Origin: Nocardioides jensenii JCM 1364 = NBRC 14755
GTDB taxonomy: Bacteria > Actinomycetota > Actinomycetes > Propionibacteriales > Nocardioidaceae
Length of the DNA: 64,000 bases
Direction of reading: 5' to 3'
Assembly (NCBI RefSeq): GCF_001552535.1
Contig: NZ_BCRJ01000004.1
Coordinates: 124,001 to 188,000, forward strand
The position numbers were made by a program, and so were the translations under genes. Positions 6,944 through 16,627 of this stretch are shown piece by piece. How positions within the stretch are numbered: the stretch's first letter is position 1; each line of letters opens with the position of its first letter. The notes beneath the pieces were generated by a model. It was not told where the DNA came from. It did not search any database and saw nothing but the letters and a program-made list of their open reading frames with translations.

Positions 6944-9664
6944 TCACAGGCTTCGTCTCAACCGGCGCGGGACGCCGGCGTCGAGGGCCACAGGGGTGGC
7001 CAGGCGAACCTTCACGTCCACCAGCGCGCAGCCGTTCGGACCGGCGAGCACCGGGTTGAGGTCGATCTCGGCCACCTGCGGAACATCCTCCGCGAGCTGT
7101 CCCAGGCGCACGATGACCGTCTCCAGTGCCGCCACGTCGGCCGGGAGCCCTCCGCGGAACCCGTTCAGCATCGGCCAGATCCGGAGCGACTTGAGGGCCC
7201 GGGCGGCATCCCCGGTGGTCACCGGAGGGAGCAGGAAGGCGCGGTCAGCCCAGAGGTCGGTGGCAACGCCACCCGCACCCACCATGACCAGGGGGCCGAA
7301 GCCCGGGTCACGAACGACGCCGACCACCATCTCGACTCCGCTCCCCATCGGTTGCACGAGCACAGACGCTCCAGGGTGCCCGAGCTCCACCTCGAACTCC
7401 CGCACGGCTGTCATGACGGCGGTCGTCGAGGTCAGTCCGACGCGAACAAGACCTCTGTCGGTCTTGTGCACAACGTCCCGGTCGGCCACCTTGATCGCCA
7501 CCGGGAATCCGATCGCCTCAGCGACCGCTGCCGCCGCGTCGGGGTCGGCCACCACCGTGCCGACGGGGGCGAGGTCGTAGTCCGCCAGCAGCGCGACCAT
7601 CTCGCCAGCATCGAGCCAGCCCGGTTCTCCGCCCCGTTGGGCGAGCAAGGCCTCGGCCGTGTGCCGCGCACGCTCGGCGCGGTCCCGATCGACCGGAGTG
7701 AGGGGCTCGGTCGGCTGCGCGAGCCATGCGAAGTAGCGCGCGGCCCGACCGAGTGCCCGGACCGCCGCAGACGCGCTGCGGAACGTGGTGACCCCCGGCA
7801 GCTCAGCGGAGGTGACGGACAGCCCTCCCATCGGCACCACGACCAGGGGCTTGTCCGTATGCGCAACGCTGGCCAGGCCAAGCAACGCAGTGTCCGCATC
7901 ACTGACTCCGGTGGCGACGATGATCACCACCACCGCATCGATTTCGTCGGACGACACGAGAAGTGAACAGATGGCGGCCAGTGCGCGCGCGTCGGCGCCC
8001 GGCCCGGCATCGATCGGATTCCCCGTGCCCATCGTGCCGGCGACGTGTGAAGCGACCCGCGCGCGCAGGGAAGCGGAGAGCTCGGGCACCCGCAGGCCGC
8101 AGGTGTCGGCGCTGTCGGCGGCGAGCACGCCCATCCCCCCGGCGTTGCTGACGATGGCGATCCGGTTGCCGGCCGGGAGCGGCTGCTCGCTGAGCAGGAG
8201 CGCGGTCTCCGCCATGTCCTCGGCACCGCTGCACGCGATCACTCCGGCCTGGGCGAAGAGCGCATCGACACCGACGGACGACGACGCCGCCGCAGCAGTG
8301 TGGGACGCACCGGCCCGTTGTCCCCCGGCGGACCGGCCACCGACCACGGCGAGCAGAGGCTTGCGCTCGGCGAAGCGGCGGGCGAACCGGGCGAACTTCG
8401 GAGCGTTTCCAAATGACTCGAGATACAGCGCGGCGGCGGTCACCCGCGGGTCGTCGCGCCAGGCGGCGAGCAGGTCGTTGCTGGACACGTCGGCCTTGTT
8501 GCCCAGCGACACGAAGGCTCCGACGCCGAGCCCCAGCTCCCGAGCCAGGTCACTGAGCGCGATGCCGACGCCACCCGACTGGGAGGCGATGGCCAGTCCG
8601 CCGGACGGTGGCACGGAGCCGCTGAACGTCGCGTCGAGGGAGATGTCGGGGTAGTTGCTCATCAGGCCGAGGCAGTTGGGCCCCACGATCCGGATGCTCC
8701 GGCGCCGAGCCAGCGCGAGCATCTCGTGCTGCATCCTCGCGCCTTCGACACCGAACTCCTCAAAACCAGACGAGACGACCACCGCGGCGTGCACCCCGGC
8801 GTCTGCGGCGTCCTCGAGGGTTGCCAACACCCGCTTTGCCGGCACCGCAACCACGACCAGGTCGACCTCCCCGGGTATGTCGACCAGACTGGCGTACGCC
8901 GTGACGCCACCGACCTCATCGGCCGTCGGGTGTACGGCGTACACGTCACCGGTGAAGCCGCCCGTGAGCACCGAGCGCAGGACGGTCGCTCCGACACCGC
9001 TCCCATCCCGGCGAACACCCGTCACCGCGATGCTCCGCGGGTAGAGCAGCGGCCGGAGCGACCGCGCCTCTGATCGGCATTCACGTTCGTCAGCCGCCAG
9101 GAGCGCCGCAGCGGAGTTGATCGTGTCCATCTCCAGGTGGACGTCACCGTGGTCGGCGTGTCGTGAAATGGCGAACCCGGCATCGGCGAAGACCTGGAGC
9201 ATGCCGCGGTTCTCGGCCAAAATCTCGGCGACGAAACGGCGTACGCCGAGTGTGCGACCCGCGGCGGCCAGGTGCTCAAGCAGGAGACTGCCCAGACCGA
9301 GACCATGCTGCGAGTCGTCGACCAGGAACGCCACCTCGGCGACGTCGGGGCCAACGGGCTCCGCGGTGCCGACCGCGACGAGCGATCCCGCGCGCTCCAC
9401 GACGAGGGTCAGCGTGTCGCTGCTGGTGCCCAGGTGATCGACGTACGCCTGCGCCGCAGCACGGTTGGAGCTGAAGAACCGCAACCGCAGATTGTCGTCG
9501 CTGACCCTGGAGTGAAGGCCACTGAGTGGCGCCAGGTCGTCCGTGGTCGCCGGACGGATCGTAGCGACCGAGCCGTCGGCCAGGAGAACGTCCGCCGGGG
9601 CCGGTCCTGCCGCCACGAAGGCGGCATCGGCCGCTTTCCTCGTCCTGCTCACGTCTTGGCTCAC
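6944..9664 (-). CDS. GNAT acetyltransferase fused to ADP-forming acyl-CoA synthetase-like domains
   Basis: A 906-residue protein from GTG 9664, directly behind AGGAGG; a longer open frame upstream lacks a better site. The N-terminal 190 residues are a GNAT domain (ATIRPATTDD; acetyl-CoA loop QHGLGLGSLLLEHLA). A CoA-binding domain, a succinyl-CoA-ligase-like domain and an ATP-grasp domain follow. The synthetase part keeps a histidine in the ASHTAA motif where ADP-forming acetyl-CoA synthetases have their phosphohistidine; as I recall, E. coli PatZ lacks it. This domain order is known from actinobacterial lysine acetyltransferases. It may acetylate metabolic enzymes or make acyl-CoA; the sequence does not decide. 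A DosR-like box lies about 90 bases upstream. Confidence 0.85.
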   Translation of the reverse strand: MSQDVSRTRKAADAAFVAAGPAPADVLLADGSVATIRPATTDDLAPLSGLHSRVSDDNLRLRFFSSNRAAAQAYVDHLGTSSDTLTLVVERAGSLVAVGTAEPVGPDVAEVAFLVDDSQHGLGLGSLLLEHLAAAGRTLGVRRFVAEILAENRGMLQVFADAGFAISRHADHGDVHLEMDTINSAAALLAADERECRSEARSLRPLLYPRSIAVTGVRRDGSGVGATVLRSVLTGGFTGDVYAVHPTADEVGGVTAYASLVDIPGEVDLVVVAVPAKRVLATLEDAADAGVHAAVVVSSGFEEFGVEGARMQHEMLALARRRSIRIVGPNCLGLMSNYPDISLDATFSGSVPPSGGLAIASQSGGVGIALSDLARELGLGVGAFVSLGNKADVSSNDLLAAWRDDPRVTAAALYLESFGNAPKFARFARRFAERKPLLAVVGGRSAGGQRAGASHTAAAASSSVGVDALFAQAGVIACSGAEDMAETALLLSEQPLPAGNRIAIVSNAGGMGVLAADSADTCGLRVPELSASLRARVASHVAGTMGTGNPIDAGPGADARALAAICSLLVSSDEIDAVVVIIVATGVSDADTALLGLASVAHTDKPLVVVPMGGLSVTSAELPGVTTFRSASAAVRALGRAARYFAWLAQPTEPLTPVDRDRAERARHTAEALLAQRGGEPGWLDAGEMVALLADYDLAPVGTVVADPDAAAAVAEAIGFPVAIKVADRDVVHKTDRGLVRVGLTSTTAVMTAVREFEVELGHPGASVLVQPMGSGVEMVVGVVRDPGFGPLVMVGAGGVATDLWADRAFLLPPVTTGDAARALKSLRIWPMLNGFRGGLPADVAALETVIVRLGQLAEDVPQVAEIDLNPVLAGPNGCALVDVKVRLATPVALDAGVPRRLRRSL

Positions 9665-9751
9665 TGCATCCTCCTGGGGCCGCGACGGCGGCGCTGGTAT
9701 GGCCCGCTCGGGCCGCTCCATCGAACGTACGGCGGGCGGGCACGCGCACAC

Positions 9752-9766
9752 AGGGTCCAAGGGCCG
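9752..9766 (-). promoter_or_regulatory. DosR-like box upstream of the GNAT fusion
   Basis: On the minus strand the site reads CGGCCCTTGGACCCT, agreeing with RGGACCTTNGNCCCY at most positions. It is about 90 bases before the GTG start of the fusion gene and 125 bases before the divergent DoxX-like gene. A weaker half site, GGGACCATC, is at 9774-9782. Confidence 0.45.
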
Positions 9767-9890
9767 CTGGATAGGGACCATCTGCCTGCCCTGCCGATGA
9801 CCCGGGACCCTGCTCGTCACCGCCGTGAGCCGCGACGCTGAGGACATCACAACCCATTCATCATCCATCGCAAGGAAGAGGAGGTCAGCC

Positions 9891-10475
9891 ATGATCACGC
9901 TCCATCGCCGTCATCACGACATGACGGACACGGTCCACACGGCCGATGACACCCAGACGAATACTTTTGCGCGAGGGGCGCTTGCCGTGCTCCGGATTGG
10001 TTTCGGGCTCACGTTCCTGTGGGCCTTCTTCGACAAGTTGCTTGCCCTGGGATTCCACACCGGCTACGACCAGGCGGGGAATCTGGACCGCTACGGTGAC
10101 GCCGCCTGGATCAACGGCGGCAGCCCCACCGAGGGATTCCTGAAGTTCGGCGCCGACGGCCCGTTCCAGAGCTTCTACAACGACATCGCCGGGGCCGCTT
10201 GGGCGGACTGGCTGTTCATGCTCGGCCTTCTCGGCATCGGCGCTGCACTCACCTTCGGCATCGGAATGCGGTTCGCCGCGGCCGCCGGGGCCCTGCTCTA
10301 CGTGTTGATGTGGTCGGTCGTGCTTCCTCCGGAGAACAACCCGGTGATCGACGACCACCTCTTGGGCGCCGTCACCCTGGTGGTTCTCGCGGCATTCAGC
10401 GCCGGCGACACCTGGGGCCTCGGCAGGGTCTGGGCAAGGACCCGGGTGGTCAGGGACAACCCGATCCTCCGATAG
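9891..10475 (+). CDS. DoxX-like membrane protein
   Basis: A 194-residue integral membrane protein with four likely membrane helices (about 27-47, 100-122, 124-146, 152-172). The first contains the RIGFGLTFLWAFFDK signature typical of DoxX and thiosulfate:quinone-type small subunits. The ATG at 9891 follows a strong GAAGAGGAGG site. It is divergent from the GNAT fusion. It may take part in quinone-linked redox chemistry, but no partner subunit is adjacent. Comparable genes accompany hypoxia regulons in related bacteria; that link is inference here. Confidence 0.7.
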   Translation: MITLHRRHHDMTDTVHTADDTQTNTFARGALAVLRIGFGLTFLWAFFDKLLALGFHTGYDQAGNLDRYGDAAWINGGSPTEGFLKFGADGPFQSFYNDIAGAAWADWLFMLGLLGIGAALTFGIGMRFAAAAGALLYVLMWSVVLPPENNPVIDDHLLGAVTLVVLAAFSAGDTWGLGRVWARTRVVRDNPILR

Positions 10476-10499
10476 GCGACCACGAGTTGGAGGAGCGCC

Positions 10500-11163
<664 letters not shown>

Positions 11164-11203
11164 CGGTCTGCCTCCTGCGTGGATGGTGTGATCGGAGACC
11201 AGG

Positions 11204-11253
11204 ATACCCCCCGGGGTGTTTATCTTTCAAGGATGCATACCCCCTAGGGTAGG
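11204..11253 (-). promoter_or_regulatory. Twin CsoR-type operators
   Basis: Two G/C-tract palindromes of the CsoR class precede the DUF302-csoR pair: ATACCCCCCGGGGTGT at 11204-11219 and ATACCCCCTAGGGTA at 11237-11251, centred about 32 bases apart. They lie 41-90 bases upstream of the DUF302 start, where a promoter would be, fitting negative autoregulation. Confidence 0.7.
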
Positions 11254-11254
11254 C

Positions 11255-11374
11255 ATGACTCCTTCCCGGCCGTCGGATCCCCGTGGCCGCGACGCGTTCG
11301 CCGAGATGCTGCGAGGGTCGCTCGCGCAGGAGGCGCTTCACCGGGTCGCGTGCCCCGTGGTCGTCGTCAGGTGA
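11255..11374 (+). pseudogene. Universal stress protein C-terminal remnant
   Basis: A 39-codon open frame whose second half, MLRGSLAQEALHRVACPVVV, is the conserved end of a universal stress protein (family form: GLLLGSVSQAVLHHAPCPVVVV). The first half is unrelated, the nucleotide-binding N-terminus is absent, and the left side abuts the CsoR operators. I read it as the tail of a deleted universal stress gene rather than a functional peptide. Confidence 0.6.
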
Positions 11375-11375
11375 C

Positions 11376-11405
11376 TGGCCCCGCACGACCTGGCCCCGCA
11401 CGACC
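11376..11405. repeat. Two tandem copies of a 15-bp unit
   Basis: TGGCCCCGCACGACC occurs twice without a break, directly after the universal stress remnant. It lies in a 186-base stretch without a gene before ppdK. Replication slippage is a sufficient explanation; no function is evident. Confidence 0.7.
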
Positions 11406-11509
11406 TGAACCGTCAATGGCTGGAAGGCTTGGTCTCGAGCTCCGGCTCTCGAGGCGGCAGCTCGAGCGGTTGGCGAACCCAACGGCCAAAGAGGACTTTG
11501 CCTGCACTC

Positions 11510-11524
11510 GTGACCTTCGACCCC
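11510..11524 (+). promoter_or_regulatory. DosR-like box upstream of ppdK
   Basis: GTGACCTTCGACCCC matches the island's RGGACCTTNGNCCCY element except at the second position. It ends 35 bases before the ppdK start. A partial copy, GGACTTTGCC, lies at 11493-11502. Confidence 0.5.
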
Positions 11525-11559
11525 TGTCACCGGCTGCACCAGGTCGCCATGATCGATCC

Positions 11560-14220
11560 ATGAGCCCCTACGTGTTCGACTTCGCCGACGGCAGCATGGA
11601 TCAGAAGGACCTCCTGGGCAGCAAGGGCGCCAACCTCGCCGAGATGACCAACCTGGGGCTTCCCGTGCCGCCCGGGTTCACCATCACCACCGAGGCATGC
11701 CGCGCCTACTTGCAGGAGGGCGGAGAGCCCGACGCACTCGCGGCCCAGGTGAGCGACCATCTGGCCACACTCGAGAATGCCATGGGCCGTCGACTCGGCG
11801 ACCCCACTGACCCATTGCTGGTCAGCGTGCGCAGCGGCGCCCGGTTCTCCATGCCCGGAATGATGGACACAGTCCTCAACGTCGGTCTCAACGACCAGTC
11901 GGTCGAGGGGCTCGCCCTACAGAGCGACGACGAACGGTTCGCGTACGACTCCTACCGTCGGCTCCTCCAGATGTTCGGGGCCACGGTGCTGGGCATCAAG
12001 GACGAGGTCTTCTCCCGCGCGCTGAATGCGGCGAAGCAGGCCCGTGGGTCCGAACTTGACCTCGACCTCGAGACTCACGATCTGCGCGCTGTCGTCTCGA
12101 CCTACAAGGACCTCATTCAGGAGCACGACGGTCACCCGTTCCCGCAGGACCCGCGCGAGCAGCTCGACCTCGCCATTCACGCGGTCTTCGGCTCCTGGAA
12201 CACCGACCGCGCGGTGCTCTACCGCCGCCAGGAGCAGATCCCCGAGGACCTCGGCACCGCGGTCAACGTGCAGGCGATGGTGTTCGGCAACCTCGGCACG
12301 GACTCCGGCTCAGGCGTCGCCTTCACCCGTGACCCGGCCACCGGCAACCGGGGTGTGTACGGCGACTACCTGCAGAACGCACAAGGCGAGGACGTGGTTG
12401 CCGGCATTCGCAACACCGTGTCGCTGGCGGACATGGCAGACCTCGACCGTGCCTCTCACGACGAGCTGCTGGCAATCCTGGAGACGCTCGAGAAGCACTA
12501 CCGCGACATGTGCGACATCGAGTTCACCGTCGAGCACGGACGGCTCTGGATGCTTCAGACCCGCATTGGCAAGCGCACCCCCGAGGCGGCGTTCCGGATT
12601 GCCGGGGACATGGTCGACGAGGGCCTGATCGATCTCGACGAGGCACTCCGCCGGGTGACCGGCGGCCAGTTGGCGCAGTTGATGTTCCCCCGGTTCGACT
12701 ACTCCGCTCCTCGCACGTTGCTGGCGAAGGGGATGAACGCCTCACCCGGCGCGGCAGTCGGCAAGGCGGTCTTCGACTGGCGAACCGCCGTGGAGTGGGT
12801 CGAGCGCGGTGAAGACGTCATCCTGGTCCGCAAGGAGACGAGCCCAGACGACCTGCACGGCATGATGGTCGCGAAAGGCATCCTGACCAGCCGAGGTGGC
12901 AAGACCTCGCACGCGGCCGTGGTGGCACGCGGGATGGGTCGCACCTGCGTGTGTGGGGCCGAGTCTCTGGACGTCGACGCGAGAAACGCGCAGTTCACGG
13001 TGCGCGGCGGCCCGACGATCCGAGAGGGCGACGTGATCTCGATCGACGGCACCACGGGGGAAGTCTTCGCCGGCGCCGTGCCGGTGACCGACTCCGCGGT
13101 CGTACGCTGGTTCGAGGGCGACGACATCGACGCCCCACTCGTGCACGCGGTGGCGCGACTGATGGAACACGCTGACACCATGCGCCGACTGCTCGTCCGG
13201 GCCAACGCCGACACCGTGGACGACGCGGCCCGCGCGCGGCGGTTCGGAGCCCAGGGCATCGGCCTGTGTCGCACCGAGCACATGTTCCTCGGCGAGCGAC
13301 GCGAACTCGTCGAGCACCTGATCGTCGCCGAAGACCAGGAGGGCCGGGACACAGCCTTGGCGGCACTGCTGCCGCTGCAGAAGGCCGACTTCGTCGAGAT
13401 CCTCGAGGCGATGGACGGCCTGCCAGTCACCATCCGGCTGATCGACCCACCTCTGCACGAGTTCCTGCCCGACCTCACCGAGCTGTCGGTGACACTCGCC
13501 CTCGCTGAGGCCAACGGACATCACAAGACGCGTCAGCGCAAACTGCTTGAGGCCGTCCGGCGACTGCACGAGCAGAACCCGATGCTCGGCCTGCGCGGCG
13601 TCCGTCTGGGCATCGTGATCCCCGGGCTCTTCACCATGCAGGCCCGGGCGATTCTCGAGGCCGCGGCCGAGCAGATCCGGGCGGGCGGCGACCCGCACCC
13701 GGAGATCATGATTCCCCTGGTCGGCTCGGTCCGCGAGCTGGACCTCGTCAAGGGTCGAATCCTCGAGGTCGCCGCGGACGTCCGCTCCGAGACAGGGGTG
13801 GAGGTTCCCTTCCTCGTCGGCACCATGATCGAGCTGCCACGTGCGGCCCTGACCGCCGACGCGATCGGCCGCTCCGCAGACTTCTTCTCCTTCGGCACGA
13901 ACGACCTCACCCAGATGACCTGGGGATTCTCGCGTGACGACGTCGAGGCGTCCTTCTTCTCCACCTACCTGGAGCAGGGAGTCTTCCGGGTGTCACCATT
14001 CGAGTCACTCGACACCGAGGGGGTCGGTGCCCTGGTGCGCATCGCCGCCGCACAGGGCCGCGCAGCCAATCCCGAACTGCACCTCGGCGTGTGCGGTGAG
14101 CACGGAGGCGACCCCGAATCGATCCACTTCTTCGACGACCTCGGTCTCGACTACGTCTCGTGCTCTCCGTTCCGGGTCCCGGTGGCACGTCTGGAGGCCG
14201 GTCGCTCGACCCTGGGCTGA
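11560..14220 (+). CDS. ppdK: Pyruvate, phosphate dikinase
   Basis: Interconverts pyruvate, ATP and phosphate with phosphoenolpyruvate, AMP and pyrophosphate. The 886 residues match the family's length. From the N-terminus there is an ATP-grasp domain (GSKGANLAEM near 20), a phosphohistidine domain with H451 in GGKTSHAAVVARG and a C-terminal PEP/pyruvate barrel with the catalytic C845 in HLGVCGEHGG. The ATG at 11560 begins the conserved YVFDFADG sequence; its ribosome site is weak, and upstream in-frame codons look non-coding. A DosR-like box just upstream suggests hypoxic induction, where the enzyme could supply PEP or, in reverse, save ATP using pyrophosphate. Confidence 0.95.
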   Translation: MSPYVFDFADGSMDQKDLLGSKGANLAEMTNLGLPVPPGFTITTEACRAYLQEGGEPDALAAQVSDHLATLENAMGRRLGDPTDPLLVSVRSGARFSMPGMMDTVLNVGLNDQSVEGLALQSDDERFAYDSYRRLLQMFGATVLGIKDEVFSRALNAAKQARGSELDLDLETHDLRAVVSTYKDLIQEHDGHPFPQDPREQLDLAIHAVFGSWNTDRAVLYRRQEQIPEDLGTAVNVQAMVFGNLGTDSGSGVAFTRDPATGNRGVYGDYLQNAQGEDVVAGIRNTVSLADMADLDRASHDELLAILETLEKHYRDMCDIEFTVEHGRLWMLQTRIGKRTPEAAFRIAGDMVDEGLIDLDEALRRVTGGQLAQLMFPRFDYSAPRTLLAKGMNASPGAAVGKAVFDWRTAVEWVERGEDVILVRKETSPDDLHGMMVAKGILTSRGGKTSHAAVVARGMGRTCVCGAESLDVDARNAQFTVRGGPTIREGDVISIDGTTGEVFAGAVPVTDSAVVRWFEGDDIDAPLVHAVARLMEHADTMRRLLVRANADTVDDAARARRFGAQGIGLCRTEHMFLGERRELVEHLIVAEDQEGRDTALAALLPLQKADFVEILEAMDGLPVTIRLIDPPLHEFLPDLTELSVTLALAEANGHHKTRQRKLLEAVRRLHEQNPMLGLRGVRLGIVIPGLFTMQARAILEAAAEQIRAGGDPHPEIMIPLVGSVRELDLVKGRILEVAADVRSETGVEVPFLVGTMIELPRAALTADAIGRSADFFSFGTNDLTQMTWGFSRDDVEASFFSTYLEQGVFRVSPFESLDTEGVGALVRIAAAQGRAANPELHLGVCGEHGGDPESIHFFDDLGLDYVSCSPFRVPVARLEAGRSTLG

Positions 14221-14600
14221 CCCGCGCCCGTGGCGGCCGCCCAGGCTTCGACGAGCCAACCCCGGACCTCGTCATCGATGTCGGTCACGTCACGGAGCTC
14301 GAGGTGGTGCATCCATGTCCCAGCTGAGGGTTTCACCACCTGTTTCAGCCGCGCCGATTGCAGTGCCCTGGGCAGCGCCACGGACAGCACAACGGGCACG
14401 TCGGAGGCGACGTACCGGCCCGGACGCCACAGCATTGCGAACGCCCGGTCTCGACGGAACCCGACTTGTGACCTGGTGACTCGCACCCTGACTCCGTCCA
14501 GGCGTAGCAGTGTGCGTCGGATCTCGTCATGGATTGCGAGAGCGACCGGGTCGTGATCGAACACCTCCTCGGGAGTCAGCGCCTCCGAACTGCCAGCCAC
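14151..14600 (-). CDS. DUF5655-like protein
   Basis: A 149-residue protein with the DUF5655 pattern: RVRVTRSQVGFRRDRAFAML, a VALPR strand, then WMHHLELRDVTDIDDEVRGW. GTG 14600 follows CGGAGG by eight bases and overlaps the end of the upstream DUF4389 gene by 25 bases, so the two are probably one operon. Its last 23 codons overlap the 3' end of ppdK on the other strand by 70 bases; the DUF5655 homology ends before the overlap. Some DUF5655 proteins have been suggested to bind DNA, but I claim no function. Confidence 0.75.
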   Translation of the reverse strand: MAGSSEALTPEEVFDHDPVALAIHDEIRRTLLRLDGVRVRVTRSQVGFRRDRAFAMLWRPGRYVASDVPVVLSVALPRALQSARLKQVVKPSAGTWMHHLELRDVTDIDDEVRGWLVEAWAAATGAGQPRVERPASRRATGTRNGEHET

Positions 14601-15988
14601 AGGCCGACACCTCCGCCACACAGGAGAACCAAGCCGGCCCAGATCAACCCGGTGGCGACGTCGTCCAGTACCGGGAGCGTCGCGCCCACCCGCACCGAGG
14701 CCCGCACAGGCGCAGATCCGTCCGCATTCATCACCACCACAGACCACGAACCCTCTCGCGGGGAGAAAGTGATCTGCTGCGTGCCGGGCCCAACCGCCGA
14801 GGCCGCCCAGATCCGGCTGTCGACCGGGGACGTTCGCGGTGCACCACCGTGGGTGAACCGGTAGTCCCGGTCGCCGTATGCGTCAATCGGGTCACCCACG
14901 GTGGACAACGCCACCCCTGCGAGGCACGCCGCCACATCGTCGTGCTCGGCGATCCCGACGAAGAGGTCTTCGTCGTCCGGCGCCCACGCCTCAATCCGAA
15001 CCCTGCCGATCAGGCGCGCCGGCAGGTCGACGACGGTTTTGTCGTTGCGTATCTGCGCTTCTCGGGAGACCAGTGCGTGTCCCCGTGTCCGGAGCTCCAC
15101 GGGCGAGTTCGTGACGTAGCCGTCGTCGGCGCGACCGACGTCGTCGACGACCTTCAGCGTGGCTCCCCCACTCAACAGGCCCAATGAAGCGATGAATGCC
15201 AAGCTCGCCACGACCACGGCAATGATGCGACCGGCCCCCCAGCGACGCCGGTCACCGGCCGACGGCACTGGATCGGGATGCTGCATGGCAGATGCGAAGC
15301 GCCCTTCCAGCGGGGTCCCACCCCGTCCGCCTCCACCACCCGCGGTCTCAACGCCCAGGTCCAACCGGAACGGGGGGTAGCGATCGGTCATCAGGCCGAC
15401 GTACGCCACTGCTCGCAGAACCCACCTGTTGAGACCGAGGACCAGATCGAAGATGTCCCTCGGGTATCGGCCCGTGAAGAGAAGTGCGACACCGGCAATC
15501 AGGACGAGGAGCGGAATCAGCCCGAGTGCCGCAGCACCGTTGTGCCCGTGGACGGCATACCCACTGCCGCCGAGGAAGAGGCTGAGCACGAGGTAGTGGG
15601 GAATCGCCAGCAACCACCACTTCACCAGCGCAAGGCCCCGAGAAAGACGCTCCGGATAGACCACCTCGAGGCGGGCCGGGTCGTCGACCCGCTCGGCCAG
15701 GCTGAACGGTGGGTAGCTGTCGGAGCCCAGCCCGCCGTAGGAGTAGTAGGCGACGCGCCACGACCAGCGAAGCACCCCCACATTGAAGTCGAAGATCGGA
15801 CGCGGATATCGCCCCGTCACCACGATGGCCACCATGGCCACGACCGTCAGTACCAGGAAGGCGAGCCACAGCAACGCCAGTACGACGTAGTGAGGGATCA
15901 CCAAGATCCACTTCACGAGCCACAGCCAGCGACTCAGTGGCTCCTGCAGGGTCGCATCCACGCGGACGGGATAGGCGAGACTGTCCAT
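14576..15988 (-). CDS. DUF4389-type multispanning membrane protein
   Basis: A 470-residue membrane protein with two repeats of a DUF4389-like unit. Each has a WLVKWIL/ALVKWWLL-IPHY segment, a following hydrophobic pair and a TGRYPR-IFDF/IFDL motif, at about 17-80 and 118-200. A third part (about 250-440) has one more helix, a soluble extracytoplasmic-looking domain and a last helix (GLIWAGLVLLCGGGVGLWLA). ATG 15988 follows GAAGGAG. It is divergent from the small membrane protein and nitroreductase genes, with a DosR-like box between them. No known substrate; the duplicated core implies internal duplication. Confidence 0.75.
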   Translation of the reverse strand: MDSLAYPVRVDATLQEPLSRWLWLVKWILVIPHYVVLALLWLAFLVLTVVAMVAIVVTGRYPRPIFDFNVGVLRWSWRVAYYSYGGLGSDSYPPFSLAERVDDPARLEVVYPERLSRGLALVKWWLLAIPHYLVLSLFLGGSGYAVHGHNGAAALGLIPLLVLIAGVALLFTGRYPRDIFDLVLGLNRWVLRAVAYVGLMTDRYPPFRLDLGVETAGGGGGRGGTPLEGRFASAMQHPDPVPSAGDRRRWGAGRIIAVVVASLAFIASLGLLSGGATLKVVDDVGRADDGYVTNSPVELRTRGHALVSREAQIRNDKTVVDLPARLIGRVRIEAWAPDDEDLFVGIAEHDDVAACLAGVALSTVGDPIDAYGDRDYRFTHGGAPRTSPVDSRIWAASAVGPGTQQITFSPREGSWSVVVMNADGSAPVRASVRVGATLPVLDDVATGLIWAGLVLLCGGGVGLWLAVRRR

Positions 15989-16103
15989 CGGTTCTCCTTC
16001 GGGAGAGCCCGTTGCACGGGCGTGCCAGGCCGGTCCTGGTCGGCATGACGCCATGCAACCCCGTTTTGCCGCACCCGGCAGGGGCCGCCGTACTCGCAGA
16101 GCC

Positions 16104-16118
16104 GGGACCAACGGCCCT
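16104..16118 (+). promoter_or_regulatory. DosR-like box in a divergent region
   Basis: GGGACCAACGGCCCT lies 116 bases before the DUF4389 start on the minus strand and 54 bases before the membrane protein/nitroreductase pair on the plus strand. Both arms match the island consensus, with AA instead of TT in the spacer. Confidence 0.55.
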
Positions 16119-16171
16119 GTGCTGTCCCCCAACCCGTGCTGGATTCTTGGATGTGACGAAGGGAAACTTTG

Positions 16172-16627
16172 ATGACCACCGCGACCCGCGCCGTTCCCAG
16201 AACGGCTCTCCCCGAGGATCCACTCGGCCCGTTCCCGATCCGCCACTCCGTGGGCCGCAACATCGTCGGCGGCTTCTTCCTCGTCATGGGCGGCGTGCAC
16301 CTCGGTCTGGTCTCCGCCGATCCCGAGGCCTACTCCGGTTTCGCCGACCGCGGACTGTTTCCCTTTGTCCGCGACGGTTGGGACCAGATCGTGATGGCCG
16401 AACCTGTCGTCTACGGTCTCCTGCTGATGGCCGCCGAAATTGCCATGGGCGCCGCCCTGCTCGTCGGGGGTCATGCGGCCCGGTACGGCTGGCTCGGGGT
16501 CATCGCCTTCCACCTGTTGCTGCTGCTGTTCGGCTGGGGAGCCTGGGTGTGGTCGATTCCCGCGCTGGCCGTCCTGGTGCCGCTGGCAATGCGTGACCTG
16601 CGTACGTCGAAGGAGCCACTGTCATGA
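16172..16627 (+). CDS. Small four-helix membrane protein
   Basis: A 151-residue protein with four predicted membrane helices (IVGGFFLVMGGVHLGLV, VVYGLLLMAAEIAMGAALLV, WLGVIAFHLLLLLFGWGAW, IPALAVLVPLAM). ATG 16172 follows GAAGGGAAA; a TTG three bases earlier is less likely. Its end overlaps the nitroreductase start as ATGA, so the two are translationally coupled. I do not recognise the family. The short loop between helices 1 and 2 is rich in acidic and aromatic residues. A DosR-like box lies 54 bases upstream. Confidence 0.7.
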   Translation: MTTATRAVPRTALPEDPLGPFPIRHSVGRNIVGGFFLVMGGVHLGLVSADPEAYSGFADRGLFPFVRDGWDQIVMAEPVVYGLLLMAAEIAMGAALLVGGHAARYGWLGVIAFHLLLLLFGWGAWVWSIPALAVLVPLAMRDLRTSKEPLS

